Shown here piece by piece: positions 27,467 through 36,151 of a stretch of DNA of 64,000 nt. The translations under genes and the position numbers were made by a program. The number at the start of each line of letters is the position of its first letter. Position 1 is the first letter of the stretch. Under the pieces are notes generated by a model, which saw nothing but the letters and a program-made list of their open reading frames with translations, was not told where the DNA came from and did not search any database. Origin of the DNA: Segetibacter sp. 3557_3 (lineage in GTDB: Bacteria; Bacteroidota; Bacteroidia; Chitinophagales; Chitinophagaceae); NCBI RefSeq assembly GCF_004354985.1, contig NZ_SMSK01000013.1:124001-188000 (forward strand). Reading direction: 5' to 3'.

Positions 27467-28762
27467 GTGCATATTATTGAACGAGCAAATTACCTGCATA
27501 TAACTACGCCAGTAAATATTTTGAAATCGGGCCAGGAAAGCAGGACTTTTAAGCAGGTTGTCAGGCCGCGCTTATTGGTAATCTTAAACAGGTTTGTTAT
27601 CGGTGGCCAGTCCACCGACACCATACCTTTGCTGTACCAACTCAGCAAACGGTATCATGTCAAAATCATATACGGAAAAAAAGAAGCGGACGAAATTGCG
27701 CCGCTTTTTTTATTGGAGCAATATCCGGGTTTAACAATGATCGAGGTTCCTGCCATGCAGCGAACGCTAAACCCAGTAACAGATGTAGTTGCGTTCCGCA
27801 ACATCGTGAAAGAAATAAAGGCCTTTAAACCCGACATTGTGCATACTCATGGCGCAAAGTCGGGTTTTCTTGGGAGGCTTGCTGCCCGCATGTGTAAGGT
27901 GCCTGTTGTTGTACATACTTTTCATGGCCACGTGTTTCATTCTTATTTCAATCGTATTATTTCTAAAGCCGTCGTAAATACCGAGCGGCTAATGGCGTCA
28001 GTAACCGATGCAGCTATAGCACTTAGTACTTCGCAGAGGAACGAGATCGTAAATACATTCAAGGTTTTTCCCAGGATGAAAGTACACGTGATCCCCCTTG
28101 GGCTGGAAATGAAATTGGCAGGCAGTGACGCCCGCATGAACTTTCGTGATGGTTATGGGCTTCCCTCCCATGAAGTAGCGGTTGGTATAATCGGAAGGAT
28201 CGTTGCCATAAAAAACCATCACCATTATTTGAGGATCGCAAAAAACTTACTCGACAGCGGTTGTAACAACTGTACTTTTTTTATTATTGGCGATGGTAAC
28301 CTGGCTGCTGCCCTGCAGCAGTACCTTGATGAAAACGGAACCCTGTATTCGACACCACACAAACCCAGCGCTGGTGCAAAGGTGATTTTTACTTCCTGGC
28401 TTTACGACATGCCAACAGTAGTTGCCGGGTTGGATATTATTGCACTTACCTCTTTAAACGAGGGAACACCGGTATCGCTGATTGAGGCACAAATGGGTGG
28501 CAAACCCGTAATCGCTTACGATGTTGGCGGTGTTGCCGACACCTTTCTTGATAATGTTTCCGGCTACCTTGTGCCCAAAGGAGATATCGAAACCTTTACT
28601 CAAAAGCTTAGTCAGCTTATTGGTAATCCTCAGTTGAGGCAGGATATGGGTGAGCAGGGGAAGGTATATTGCACACAAAAGTTCTCGAAAGTATCGGAGG
28701 TGAACGCAACGGACAATTTATATATAAGTTTGCTGGCCAAACGCAATCTAGCAACAGTATGA
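27467..28762 (+). CDS. Glycosyltransferase family 4
   Basis: The protein has up to 431 residues. After a loosely conserved first 30 residues comes LLVILNRFVIGGQST, the GT4 N-terminal loop. DIVHTHGAKSGFLGRLAAR is a strong GT4 signature and VGIIGRIVAIKNHHHYL opens the donor domain. TSLNEGTPVSLIEAQMGGKP carries the E-x7-E donor motif. It resembles WcaL/EpsD-like transferases. The start codon is uncertain: GTG 27467 gives the full length, and no ATG lies between it and the homology. It ends in an ATGA overlap with the epimerase gene. Confidence 0.85.
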   Translation: MHIIERANYLHITTPVNILKSGQESRTFKQVVRPRLLVILNRFVIGGQSTDTIPLLYQLSKRYHVKIIYGKKEADEIAPLFLLEQYPGLTMIEVPAMQRTLNPVTDVVAFRNIVKEIKAFKPDIVHTHGAKSGFLGRLAARMCKVPVVVHTFHGHVFHSYFNRIISKAVVNTERLMASVTDAAIALSTSQRNEIVNTFKVFPRMKVHVIPLGLEMKLAGSDARMNFRDGYGLPSHEVAVGIIGRIVAIKNHHHYLRIAKNLLDSGCNNCTFFIIGDGNLAAALQQYLDENGTLYSTPHKPSAGAKVIFTSWLYDMPTVVAGLDIIALTSLNEGTPVSLIEAQMGGKPVIAYDVGGVADTFLDNVSGYLVPKGDIETFTQKLSQLIGNPQLRQDMGEQGKVYCTQKFSKVSEVNATDNLYISLLAKRNLATV

Positions 28763-29814
28763 AAATATTGGTTACAGGCACTGCAGGTTTCATCGGTTTT
28801 CACGTTGCAGCAAGGCTGGTGCAACGGGGCGACATTGTTGTTGGTCTTGATAGCATCAACGAGTATTATGATATCGACCTTAAATATGCCAGGCTTGCGG
28901 AACATGGTATCCAGCGTTCAGTAATCAAATACAATTCACTCGTACAAAGCGATGTTTTTCCAAACTATTCATTTATCCAGTTGCAGTTGGAAGACAAAGA
29001 AAGTTTTGATCGCCTGTTTGCGGAGCAGCAATTTGATGCAGTAATTAATCTTGCCGCTCAGGCCGGGGTAAGGTACAGCCTTACCAACCCCGATGTTTAT
29101 ATAACCAGCAACATCGTAGGATTTACCAATATTCTCGAAAATGTACGCCACCACAAGGTTGGTCACCTGGTATATGCCAGCAGTTCGAGTGTTTATGGTT
29201 TAAACGAAAGCGTACCCTTTACAACGTCGCAAAATGTAGATCATCCAATGTCGCTTTACGCCGCAAGTAAAAAAAGCAACGAACTGATGGCGCATGTGTA
29301 TAGTCACCTTTTTAATATCCCGACTACGGGCTTACGTTTTTTTACGGTTTATGGTCCATGGGGACGGCCCGACATGGCCCTTTTTCTTTTTACCAAAGCT
29401 ATCATCGATGGCAAACCTATAGAGGTTTACAACAACGGTAATATGGTGCGCGACTTTACTTATGTGAATGACATTGTCGAGGGGATTGTTCGCGTAGTTG
29501 ACCACCCACCACCAGGTAATGAACATTGGAGCGCAAAGAACCCGGATCCGTCCAGTTCCAAGGCTCCATACAGAATATATAATATAGGGAACAATTCTCC
29601 CGTTACTTTACTGGATTTTATTATTGCCATTGAATCAGAACTGGGCATAGCGGCGCGGAAGGAGATGAAAACCATTCAGCCGGGCGACGTGCCGGCCACC
29701 TTTGCCGACGTGTCGGGTTTGATAGAAGACTTCAATTATAAGCCTGAAACCACAATTAAGCAGGGCATAAAGGAGTTTATCAAATGGTATAAAAATTATT
29801 ATAGCATAAAATGA
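28759..29814 (+). CDS. UDP-glucuronate 4-epimerase-like SDR
   Basis: The protein has 351 residues. MKILVTGTAGFIGFHVAARL is the NAD-binding start. GLDSINEYYDIDLKYARL is the signature of UDP-GlcA 4-epimerases (the NDYYDxxLKxxRL block). YASSSSVYG and YAASKK are the catalytic Ser/Tyr/Lys segments. It should interconvert UDP-glucuronate and UDP-galacturonate, giving an acidic sugar. I used the ATG at 28759, which overlaps the GT4 stop by 4 bp; the upstream frame to 28669 is shadow of the GT4 gene. The stop overlaps rfbB by 4 bp. Confidence 0.88.
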   Translation: MKILVTGTAGFIGFHVAARLVQRGDIVVGLDSINEYYDIDLKYARLAEHGIQRSVIKYNSLVQSDVFPNYSFIQLQLEDKESFDRLFAEQQFDAVINLAAQAGVRYSLTNPDVYITSNIVGFTNILENVRHHKVGHLVYASSSSVYGLNESVPFTTSQNVDHPMSLYAASKKSNELMAHVYSHLFNIPTTGLRFFTVYGPWGRPDMALFLFTKAIIDGKPIEVYNNGNMVRDFTYVNDIVEGIVRVVDHPPPGNEHWSAKNPDPSSSKAPYRIYNIGNNSPVTLLDFIIAIESELGIAARKEMKTIQPGDVPATFADVSGLIEDFNYKPETTIKQGIKEFIKWYKNYYSIK

Positions 29815-30863
29815 AAAATGTTTTAATTACCGGTGGAGCCGGATTCATCGGTTCACATGTTGTCAGGTTATTCGTAAATACCTATCCTGAATATAAGATT
29901 GTTAATCTCGACGCACTGACTTACGCAGGCAACCTTGAGAATCTATCAGATGTTGATGGTTCTTCAAACTATACTTTTGAAAAAGTAAATATTCTTGACG
30001 TCGAAGAACTCGAAAGGGTGTTCTCCGAACATGAGATCACCGATGTAATTCACCTTGCAGCCGAGTCGCACGTGGACCGTTCCATTCATTCACCGCTGGA
30101 TTTTGTGCATACCAATATCGTTGGAACAGTTAACCTGCTGAATACTGCTAAAAAACATTGGGCAAATAATTTTAGCGACAAGCTATTCTATCATGTTTCA
30201 ACGGATGAGGTTTATGGTGCCTTAGGTGCAACCGGCTTCTTCACAGAAACAACACCATACCATCCCAATTCACCCTATTCGGCCAGTAAAGCAGCCTCCG
30301 ACCATTTCGTACGTGCATATGGCGAAACATACGATTTGCCATTTGTGATCTCGAATTGCTCAAATAACTACGGGCCTTATCATTTTCCTGAAAAGCTGAT
30401 CCCGTTGTTCATCAACAATATTATAAACAAAAAACCTTTGCCGGTTTACGGGGACGGTCTTTATACAAGAGACTGGCTTTTTGTAAAAGATCATGCTACT
30501 GCAATCGACCGGGTATTTCACAAGGGAAAACGTGGCGATACCTACAATATAGGTGGCTTTAACGAGTGGAAGAACATTGACCTCGTGAAGCTTTTGTGCA
30601 GCCAGATGGACGAGAAGCTTGGCAATCAAAATGGCACCAGTGAACAACTGATTACCTACATTAAAGACCGGCCAGGGCATGATCGTCGCTACGCCATAGA
30701 CGCGACAAAAATCAACCAGGAGCTTGGATGGAAACCTTCGGTGACCTTTGAAGAAGGACTGGCTGAAACCATCGACTGGTACCTGGAGAATACCGGTTGG
30801 CTTAACAATGTGACATCGGGTGCCTACCAACAATATTATAGTAATATGTACACCAACAGATAA
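29811..30863 (+). CDS. rfbB: dTDP-glucose 4,6-dehydratase
   Basis: The protein has 350 residues. ITGGAGFIGSHVVRLF binds NAD. NLDALTYAGNLENL is the RfbB signature. HVSTDEVYG holds the Thr-Asp-Glu catalytic triad typical of dTDP-glucose dehydratases, and YSASKAASDH has the Tyr and Lys. It forms dTDP-4-keto-6-deoxy-D-glucose. The gene is translationally coupled on both sides: ATGA overlap with the epimerase gene and no gap to rfbC. Confidence 0.95.
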   Translation: MKNVLITGGAGFIGSHVVRLFVNTYPEYKIVNLDALTYAGNLENLSDVDGSSNYTFEKVNILDVEELERVFSEHEITDVIHLAAESHVDRSIHSPLDFVHTNIVGTVNLLNTAKKHWANNFSDKLFYHVSTDEVYGALGATGFFTETTPYHPNSPYSASKAASDHFVRAYGETYDLPFVISNCSNNYGPYHFPEKLIPLFINNIINKKPLPVYGDGLYTRDWLFVKDHATAIDRVFHKGKRGDTYNIGGFNEWKNIDLVKLLCSQMDEKLGNQNGTSEQLITYIKDRPGHDRRYAIDATKINQELGWKPSVTFEEGLAETIDWYLENTGWLNNVTSGAYQQYYSNMYTNR

Positions 30864-31415
30864 ATGAAAATAGAAGAAACACCGTTACAAGGCTGCCTGC
30901 TTGTTCACGACACCGTATTCAATGATGAGCGGGGTTATTTTTTTGAAGGTTTTAATGCACAGCGCTTTGCTAAAGAAACAGGGATAACAACACCCTTTGT
31001 ACAGGATAACCAGTCGAGGTCGACCCGGGGTGTGCTACGGGGGCTTCACTTTCAAACTGGTGAACACGCACAAGCTAAGCTCGTACGCGTTTTAAGGGGA
31101 GAGGTGCTGGATGTAGCAGTCGACATCAGGAGAGACAGCCCGACTTTTGGACAATACTATTCTACAATACTGTCGGAAACCTCGAGAACCCAGCTTTTTG
31201 TTCCGCGCGGATTTGCACATGGGTTCCTCGTGTTAAGCGATGTTGCAGACTTCTTTTATAAGTGCGACAACTACTACAACAAGGCTTCCGAAGGAGGAAT
31301 AATCTACAACGATCCACAAATAAATATTAACTGGCAAATGCAGTCAGACGAGCTGATCATTTCTGAAAAGGACACCGTACTACCGCTACTCGCCGATCAA
31401 ACAAAGCTTTTTTAA
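30864..31415 (+). CDS. rfbC: dTDP-4-dehydrorhamnose 3,5-epimerase
   Basis: The protein has 183 residues, the usual length. It shows the cupin signature [31 protein letters not shown] with the catalytic His, and [15 protein letters not shown]. It epimerises C3 and C5 of dTDP-4-keto-6-deoxyglucose. The start codon follows the rfbB stop directly, and rfbA begins 2 bp after its stop. Confidence 0.95.
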   Translation: MKIEETPLQGCLLVHDTVFNDERGYFFEGFNAQRFAKETGITTPFVQDNQSRSTRGVLRGLHFQTGEHAQAKLVRVLRGEVLDVAVDIRRDSPTFGQYYSTILSETSRTQLFVPRGFAHGFLVLSDVADFFYKCDNYYNKASEGGIIYNDPQININWQMQSDELIISEKDTVLPLLADQTKLF

Positions 31416-31417
31416 AG

Positions 31418-32293
31418 ATGAAAGGAATTATTTTAGCAGGCGGTTCGGGAACCAGGTTGTATCCGATTACAAAAGGTGTAAGTAAGCAGCTTATGCCGGT
31501 GTACGACAAACCCATGATCTATTACCCGATATCGATATTGCTGTTAGCCGGCATAAAAGATATTTTAATCATCACCACCCCTGAAGACACTGTGCAGTTT
31601 CAAAAGCTGCTGGGTGACGGTACTGATATTGGATGTACATTTTCTTATGCTGTACAGGCAGTACCCAACGGTCTTGCGCAGGCCTTTGTAATTGGTGAGG
31701 AGTTTATTGGTAGTGATAAGGTAGCGCTTATTCTTGGCGATAATATATTTTATGGTACCGGCTTTGGTAACCTGGTAAGGTCGTTTAATAACGTTAATGG
31801 CGCTGCGGTTTTTGCCTATGAAGTATCTGATCCGGAAAGGTATGGTGTGGTGGAATTCGACAAGAACTTCAAAGCGGTAAGTATTGAAGAAAAGCCTGTG
31901 CAGCCGAAGTCGAATTTTGCGGTACCGGGTTTATACTTTTACGACAATTCGGTAATTGATATTGCCAAAAACATAAAGCCATCTCCACGGGGTGAATTCG
32001 AGATAACCGATGTGAACCGGGTTTACCTTGAAAATGGTACGCTTCACGTTGGTGTTATGGACCGGGGAACCGCCTGGCTTGATACAGGTACGTTTGACTC
32101 GCTCAGTGATGCTTCAGAGTTTGTTCGGGTTATTGAAAAACGACAAGGTCAGAAGATTGGCTGCATCGAAGAGATCGCCTATCGTATGGGGTTCATTGAT
32201 AAAGACGGTTTGGATGCGCTTGCAAAAAAATACGATAAAAGTGGATATGGGGAGTACCTGCGAAGGGTAAAGGCTTCAACAGAACTTCTTTAA
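31418..32293 (+). CDS. rfbA: Glucose-1-phosphate thymidylyltransferase
   Basis: The protein has 291 residues. [18 protein letters not shown] is the nucleotidyltransferase G-x-G-T-R motif. [16 protein letters not shown] contains the active-site Lys. [10 protein letters not shown] and [13 protein letters not shown] are RmlA signatures. It makes dTDP-glucose from dTTP and glucose-1-phosphate. It closes the polysaccharide operon and is followed at once by a strong terminator. The reductase rfbD is not adjacent, which is unusual for a full rhamnose set. Confidence 0.95.
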   Translation: MKGIILAGGSGTRLYPITKGVSKQLMPVYDKPMIYYPISILLLAGIKDILIITTPEDTVQFQKLLGDGTDIGCTFSYAVQAVPNGLAQAFVIGEEFIGSDKVALILGDNIFYGTGFGNLVRSFNNVNGAAVFAYEVSDPERYGVVEFDKNFKAVSIEEKPVQPKSNFAVPGLYFYDNSVIDIAKNIKPSPRGEFEITDVNRVYLENGTLHVGVMDRGTAWLDTGTFDSLSDASEFVRVIEKRQGQKIGCIEEIAYRMGFIDKDGLDALAKKYDKSGYGEYLRRVKASTELL

Positions 32294-32315
32294 ACCGGCA
32301 AGTGCCGGTTTTTTT
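32293..32315 (+). terminator. Rho-independent terminator closing the polysaccharide locus
   Basis: An 8-bp perfect inverted repeat (aaccggca/tgccggtt) overlaps the rfbA stop and runs into a T7 tract at 32309-32315. Confidence 0.85.
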
Positions 32316-32672
32316 GTGCTGCAAATAGCATAGCTGCTTGCCGGTAAAATGTTTTCATCGGCGCAGACAGCCTGATGATTGCAGGCATGGGTGAGGGATT
32401 GAAGGGGAAAGCCCGCAGTACCCAACGTAGTTGGGGACGAGGACTTGTACCGTAAAGCCCGACCCCAACCCTTAGGGTGGGGGCACCCCCAATTAAACCT
32501 GCTTTCCACATGGCTGATAAGTTTTACCTGGCAGTATCGTACTTGTTTTGGCTTTATGGATGCTGGATTATGTTGTTAAATTATGATTATTGTTTGCAAG
32601 TGAACCATCTTGCTTGTTGAGCGTTAGTTGTTTGAGTAAACATTTTTAACCACCCTCCCTGTTTCTTTGCAT
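32316..32672. repeat. Gap with GC-rich hairpins related to the dispersed repeat, copy I
   Basis: No real gene is seen. The stretch 32400-32495 contains a perfect hairpin (cccaac 32421-32426, gttggg 32430-32435) and a second GC-rich one near 32463-32483 (ccccaaccc against gggtggggg, one mismatch). It also contains acttgtaccgtaaagccc at 32443-32460, whose halves are shared with copies A, B and G (acttgtac) and E (ccgtaaagccc). Two overlapping minus-strand open frames are by-products of this GC-rich block. Confidence 0.5.
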
Positions 32673-33551
32673 ATGAATGCGTTCACCATCAAAGATCTAG
32701 AAAACCTTTCCGGGATAAAGGCCCATACCATCAGAATATGGGAGCAGCGGTATTCCTTCCTGAAGCCGCAGCGTACGGAAACCAACATCCGTTACTACTC
32801 CAACGATGAGTTAAAGATGATCCTTAATGTGGCCCTGCTGAATAAGTATGGTTTCAAGGTTTCGCACATCAACAAAATGAACCTGTTGGAGATGGAAGAA
32901 AAAGTTTTCTCCCTATCTCCCGGACAGGCTCAACAGGAACGTGTTGTGAACCAACTTATACAGGCAATGGTTGATCTCGACATGGATGTGTTTGAACGTG
33001 TTCTGGAAGCCTATATCTCGAGTGTGGGGATAGAAAAAACCATCACCCAGATCATATTTAGTTTTCTTGAGCGTATCGGTATTCTTTGGCTAACCAATCA
33101 TATCAATCCTGCGCAGGAACATCTTGTAACGAACATCATTCGGCAAAAGCTGATTTCGGGTATTGAAAATGCACCGCCTACCATCGTCAGGGAGAAGTTG
33201 ATAGTACTTTTTTTACCTGAAAATGAGTACCACGAACTTGGCTTATTGTTTATTTATTACCTGCTGAAACGCAATGGCATAAAGGTGCTTTACCTTGGCG
33301 CAAACGTTCCGTTGAAGGACGTTGAGTATATTGTTAAGTTGAAAAAACCCGATGCGCTCTATTGCCATCTTACCTCTGTTGCAAGCAATTTTAACTTTGC
33401 AAGGTTCCTGCAACAAATGCAAACCCGCATGCCTGATGTTGCTCTAACCATCTCGGGCCCACTTACGCAGTCCTACAAAAAGAAGATACCTGAGAATATC
33501 CTGTTTAAACGATCGCTGTCGGAAGTGGTTGAATACATTGTAACACTTTGA
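32673..33551 (+). CDS. MerR-family regulator with cobalamin-binding domain (CarH/LitR type)
   Basis: The protein has 292 residues. Residues 1-70 form a MerR winged helix (FTIKDLENLSGIKAHTIRIWEQRY). A four-helix cap domain has W139-x9-E149-H150, the CarH signature that packs against adenosylcobalamin. The B12-binding domain has ENEYHELG with the cobalt-ligand His187, a variant of DxHxxG. CarH proteins are tetrameric repressors that fall apart when light breaks the Co-C bond. The next genes encode an ECF sigma factor and Idi. The ATG at 32673 matches the family start better than the TTG at 32667. Confidence 0.88.
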   Translation: MNAFTIKDLENLSGIKAHTIRIWEQRYSFLKPQRTETNIRYYSNDELKMILNVALLNKYGFKVSHINKMNLLEMEEKVFSLSPGQAQQERVVNQLIQAMVDLDMDVFERVLEAYISSVGIEKTITQIIFSFLERIGILWLTNHINPAQEHLVTNIIRQKLISGIENAPPTIVREKLIVLFLPENEYHELGLLFIYYLLKRNGIKVLYLGANVPLKDVEYIVKLKKPDALYCHLTSVASNFNFARFLQQMQTRMPDVALTISGPLTQSYKKKIPENILFKRSLSEVVEYIVTL

Positions 33552-33590
33552 TAATCCACCCTGTTGAAACTACCGTTAGGTAGACAAAAT

Positions 33591-33618
33591 CCGTTGCCCA
33601 TGGCAGCGGTTTTTTTTT
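33591..33618 (+). terminator. Rho-independent terminator after the MerR gene
   Basis: An 8-bp stem with one G-T pair (ccgttgcc 33591-33598, ggcagcgg 33602-33609) is followed by nine T residues. It separates the regulator from the sigma-factor gene. Confidence 0.75.
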
Positions 33619-33710
33619 GCATTAAATCATCCTAACGACATCTATTCCCGTATATACCTGTGTTCGTTTTTTCCGACATTCTGATACTAAAAATATTATA
33701 TGAAAACTGG

Positions 33711-33737
33711 TTTGTTACAAAAGTTTGTTTAACTTTG
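33711..33737 (+). promoter_or_regulatory. Promoter upstream of the ECF sigma gene
   Basis: TAACTTTG at 33730-33737 is a full match to the -7 consensus TAnnTTTG, and TTTG at 33711-33714 is a candidate -33 box with a somewhat short 15-bp spacer. Transcription would start near 33744, about 20 nt before the ATG at 33764. This supports that start over the one at 33725, which would lie inside the promoter. Confidence 0.55.
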
Positions 33738-33763
33738 AGTATAACATTCCTAAACAATATTCC

Positions 33764-34264
33764 ATGGGTAGCATAGAATTTAATCAACTGCTTTTATCTA
33801 ATGCTGAATTCCTGAAGCCTTTTGCGGTTACCTTAACACGCGACCAGGAGACTGCTAAAGACCTGTTTCAGGAGACTTTATACCGGGCATTGGCTAACAA
33901 GGACAAGTATAATGTGGGGACCAACATCAAGGCCTGGCTTTATACCATCATGCGCAATGTATTTATCAATAACTATCGTCGCAAGCTTAAGCAGAATACC
34001 GTACTAGACAGTACGCCCAATGAGTTTTTGCTTGACTACAATCAAACATCTGTAGCAAATTCGGCGGAGACAACGATGAATTTAAAAGAGATCAAAGAGG
34101 CTATACACAAATTGCCGGAGATCTTTCGTAAGCCTTTCCTAATGTACTTTGATGGTTACAAGTACAACGAAATTGCCAACATTGTTGATGAGCCGCTAGG
34201 TACGATTAAGAGCAGGATCCACTTTGCGCGTAAGCTCCTGAAAAGCCAGATCCAACGCTATTAG
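33764..34264 (+). CDS. ECF-type RNA polymerase sigma factor
   Basis: The protein has 166 residues. Region 2 contains ETAKDLFQETLYRALANKDK and IKAWLYTIMRNVFINNYRR, matching the core-binding and -10 recognition helices. Region 4 contains IHKLPEIFRKPFLMYFDGYKYNEIA and LGTIKSRIHFARKLLK for -35 recognition. No anti-sigma gene is adjacent. It lies between a CarH-like regulator and idi, an arrangement like LitR-LitS, so light or cobalamin control of this sigma is a fair inference. Confidence 0.9.
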   Translation: MGSIEFNQLLLSNAEFLKPFAVTLTRDQETAKDLFQETLYRALANKDKYNVGTNIKAWLYTIMRNVFINNYRRKLKQNTVLDSTPNEFLLDYNQTSVANSAETTMNLKEIKEAIHKLPEIFRKPFLMYFDGYKYNEIANIVDEPLGTIKSRIHFARKLLKSQIQRY

Positions 34265-34449
34265 GCTGAAGTTCATTAGAAGCTAAGCTTTATAATCAAG
34301 CTGCGACTATTTAAAATAGTTGTGCTAGTATCTAACAGATTCCAGGTAATTATTTCTTTAATCGATAGCTTTGAATTACTACTTTTACCAACCCTGAAGT
34401 GGCTGGATCGCCTTTGAATAAGGCTAAGATCCTGTATAAATTTATATCG

Positions 34450-34986
34450 ATGGATGAAGTGATTTTGGTGAATGAACAGGATGAAGCCATTGGTACTATG
34501 GAAAAAATGGAGGCGCATTACAAAGCTGTTCTTCACCGTGCATTTAGTGTATTTATACTTAACAGTAAGGGTGAGATGCTGTTGCAGCAAAGGGCCTTTT
34601 CGAAATACCACAGCGGCGGTCTGTGGACCAATGCCTGTTGCAGTCACCCCCGCCCCGGTGAAGAAACGTTGGCTGCTGCTGAACGAAGGTTATATGAAGA
34701 ACTTGGCTTTAATACCCCACTGGAGAAAGTTTTTGATTTTACCTACAAGTCTCAATTTAATAATGGGTTAACAGAACATGAGTTTGATCATGTTTTCCTG
34801 GGATCGTATCATGGAAGTGTACGCCCTAACAGTGCTGAAGTAAATGACTTTTGTTACAAACCTCTTGATGAAATTGCGGGCTTACTTAAAACAAGCCCGG
34901 ACAAATTTACCTCCTGGTTTCATATTGCATTCTCCCGCTTAATGGAATGGAAACGTAGTGTTGAATTGCCGGCAGCTGTCTCCTGA
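34450..34986 (+). CDS. idi: Isopentenyl-diphosphate delta-isomerase, type I
   Basis: The protein has 178 residues. It has LHRAFSVFILNSKGEMLLQQRA, WTNACCSHPRPGE with the catalytic Cys, and ERRLYEELGF as the Nudix-like metal-binding helix. EHEFDHVFLG carries the second catalytic Glu region. It interconverts IPP and DMAPP for isoprenoid and carotenoid synthesis. The ATG at 34450 starts where family homology begins. The gene is 185 bp downstream of the sigma factor and could be one of its targets. Confidence 0.93.
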   Translation: MDEVILVNEQDEAIGTMEKMEAHYKAVLHRAFSVFILNSKGEMLLQQRAFSKYHSGGLWTNACCSHPRPGEETLAAAERRLYEELGFNTPLEKVFDFTYKSQFNNGLTEHEFDHVFLGSYHGSVRPNSAEVNDFCYKPLDEIAGLLKTSPDKFTSWFHIAFSRLMEWKRSVELPAAVS

Positions 34987-35036
34987 GTGTGCCAGGGCAT
35001 TGATTCCGCCGTTTAAATAATATATAATTTTCCCCT

Positions 35037-35060
35037 AAGGCCATGATTGTTCATGGCCTT
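35037..35060 (+). terminator. Hairpin after idi
   Basis: A perfect 10-bp stem (aaggccatga/tcatggcctt) with a 4-nt loop lies between idi and the MoxR gene. The T-tract is poor, so termination efficiency is unclear. Confidence 0.5.
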
Positions 35061-35089
35061 TGTGATATTTTCACCGCTAAATAGTTTAC

Positions 35090-36088
35090 ATGCAAACAGC
35101 AGAGGACATTAAGCTGCTCAACGAAAAAATACAGCACGCGTCGGGATTTGTTGAAAGATTGAGAACGGAACTGGGAAAGGTGATTATCGGGCAGCTTTAT
35201 ATGGTTGATCGTTTGTTGATTGGCTTGTTGAGTAATGGACATGTTTTGCTGGAAGGTGTACCGGGGCTGGCCAAGACATTAACGATAAAGTCGCTTGCTG
35301 ATGCAGTAAACGCCCGCTTTAGCAGGATACAATTTACGCCCGACTTGTTGCCCGCTGATGTTGTAGGAACGATGATCTACAACCAGCAACGCAATGAGTT
35401 TTTGATCAGGAAAGGACCCATATTCGCCAACTTCATTTTAGCGGATGAGATTAACCGGGCCCCTGCAAAGGTGCAAAGTGCATTGCTGGAGGCAATGCAG
35501 GAGCGGCAGGTGACAATAGGTGAAGAAACACATAAGCTTGAACAACCGTTCCTGGTGCTCGCAACACAGAACCCTATAGAGCAGGAAGGAACCTATAACC
35601 TGCCTGAGGCGCAGGTGGACCGCTTTATGTTGAAGGTTGTTGTTACTTATCCCGACAGGGCAGAAGAACAACGTATTATCCGTCAACAGGTGCAGGGAGA
35701 AATGAATCAGCCTATTCAGCAAGTGGTAAGTGTACAGGAGATCATCCAGGGTAAAGACCTGGTTCGACAAGTGTACATGGACGAAAAAGTTGAGCAATAC
35801 ATTATCGATATCGTTTTTGCGACCCGCTTTCCTGAGCAATACCGGCTTGAACGATTAAAGCCGTTGATCAGTTATGGTGGCTCACCACGTGCGAGCATTA
35901 ATCTTGCCCTGGCGGCAAAGGCACATGCCTTTATGAACAAACGTGGGTTCGTTATACCCGACGACGTTAAAGCGATCTGTAAAGACGTAATGAGACACAG
36001 GATAGGCCTGACTTACGAAGCAGAAGCTGAAAACATCAACTCCGAAAAAATCATTGACGATATTCTAAAAACCATAAACGTTCCATAG
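35090..36088 (+). CDS. MoxR-family AAA+ ATPase
   Basis: The protein has 332 residues. Walker A is GVPGLAKT, Walker B ILADEINRAP, and sensor-region LATQNPIEQEGTYNLPEAQVD is diagnostic for MoxR. The C-terminal lid has SYGGSPRASINL. MoxR ATPases act as chaperones with VWA-domain partners in the envelope, and here the partner genes follow: DUF58, BatD-like and BatA. It leads the operon and is separated from the DUF58 start by 63 bp. Confidence 0.93.
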   Translation: MQTAEDIKLLNEKIQHASGFVERLRTELGKVIIGQLYMVDRLLIGLLSNGHVLLEGVPGLAKTLTIKSLADAVNARFSRIQFTPDLLPADVVGTMIYNQQRNEFLIRKGPIFANFILADEINRAPAKVQSALLEAMQERQVTIGEETHKLEQPFLVLATQNPIEQEGTYNLPEAQVDRFMLKVVVTYPDRAEEQRIIRQQVQGEMNQPIQQVVSVQEIIQGKDLVRQVYMDEKVEQYIIDIVFATRFPEQYRLERLKPLISYGGSPRASINLALAAKAHAFMNKRGFVIPDDVKAICKDVMRHRIGLTYEAEAENINSEKIIDDILKTINVP

Positions 36089-36151
36089 CATCCGGTTCAA
36101 CACTCACACGTGATATTTTGCCCGGATCAACCCATACCTGTTAAGTACTAC

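Noticed and set aside
32276-32511. Two overlapping minus-strand open frames of 73-77 codons
   Set aside because: They overlap the rfbA end, the terminator and GC-rich hairpins, and share no protein features.
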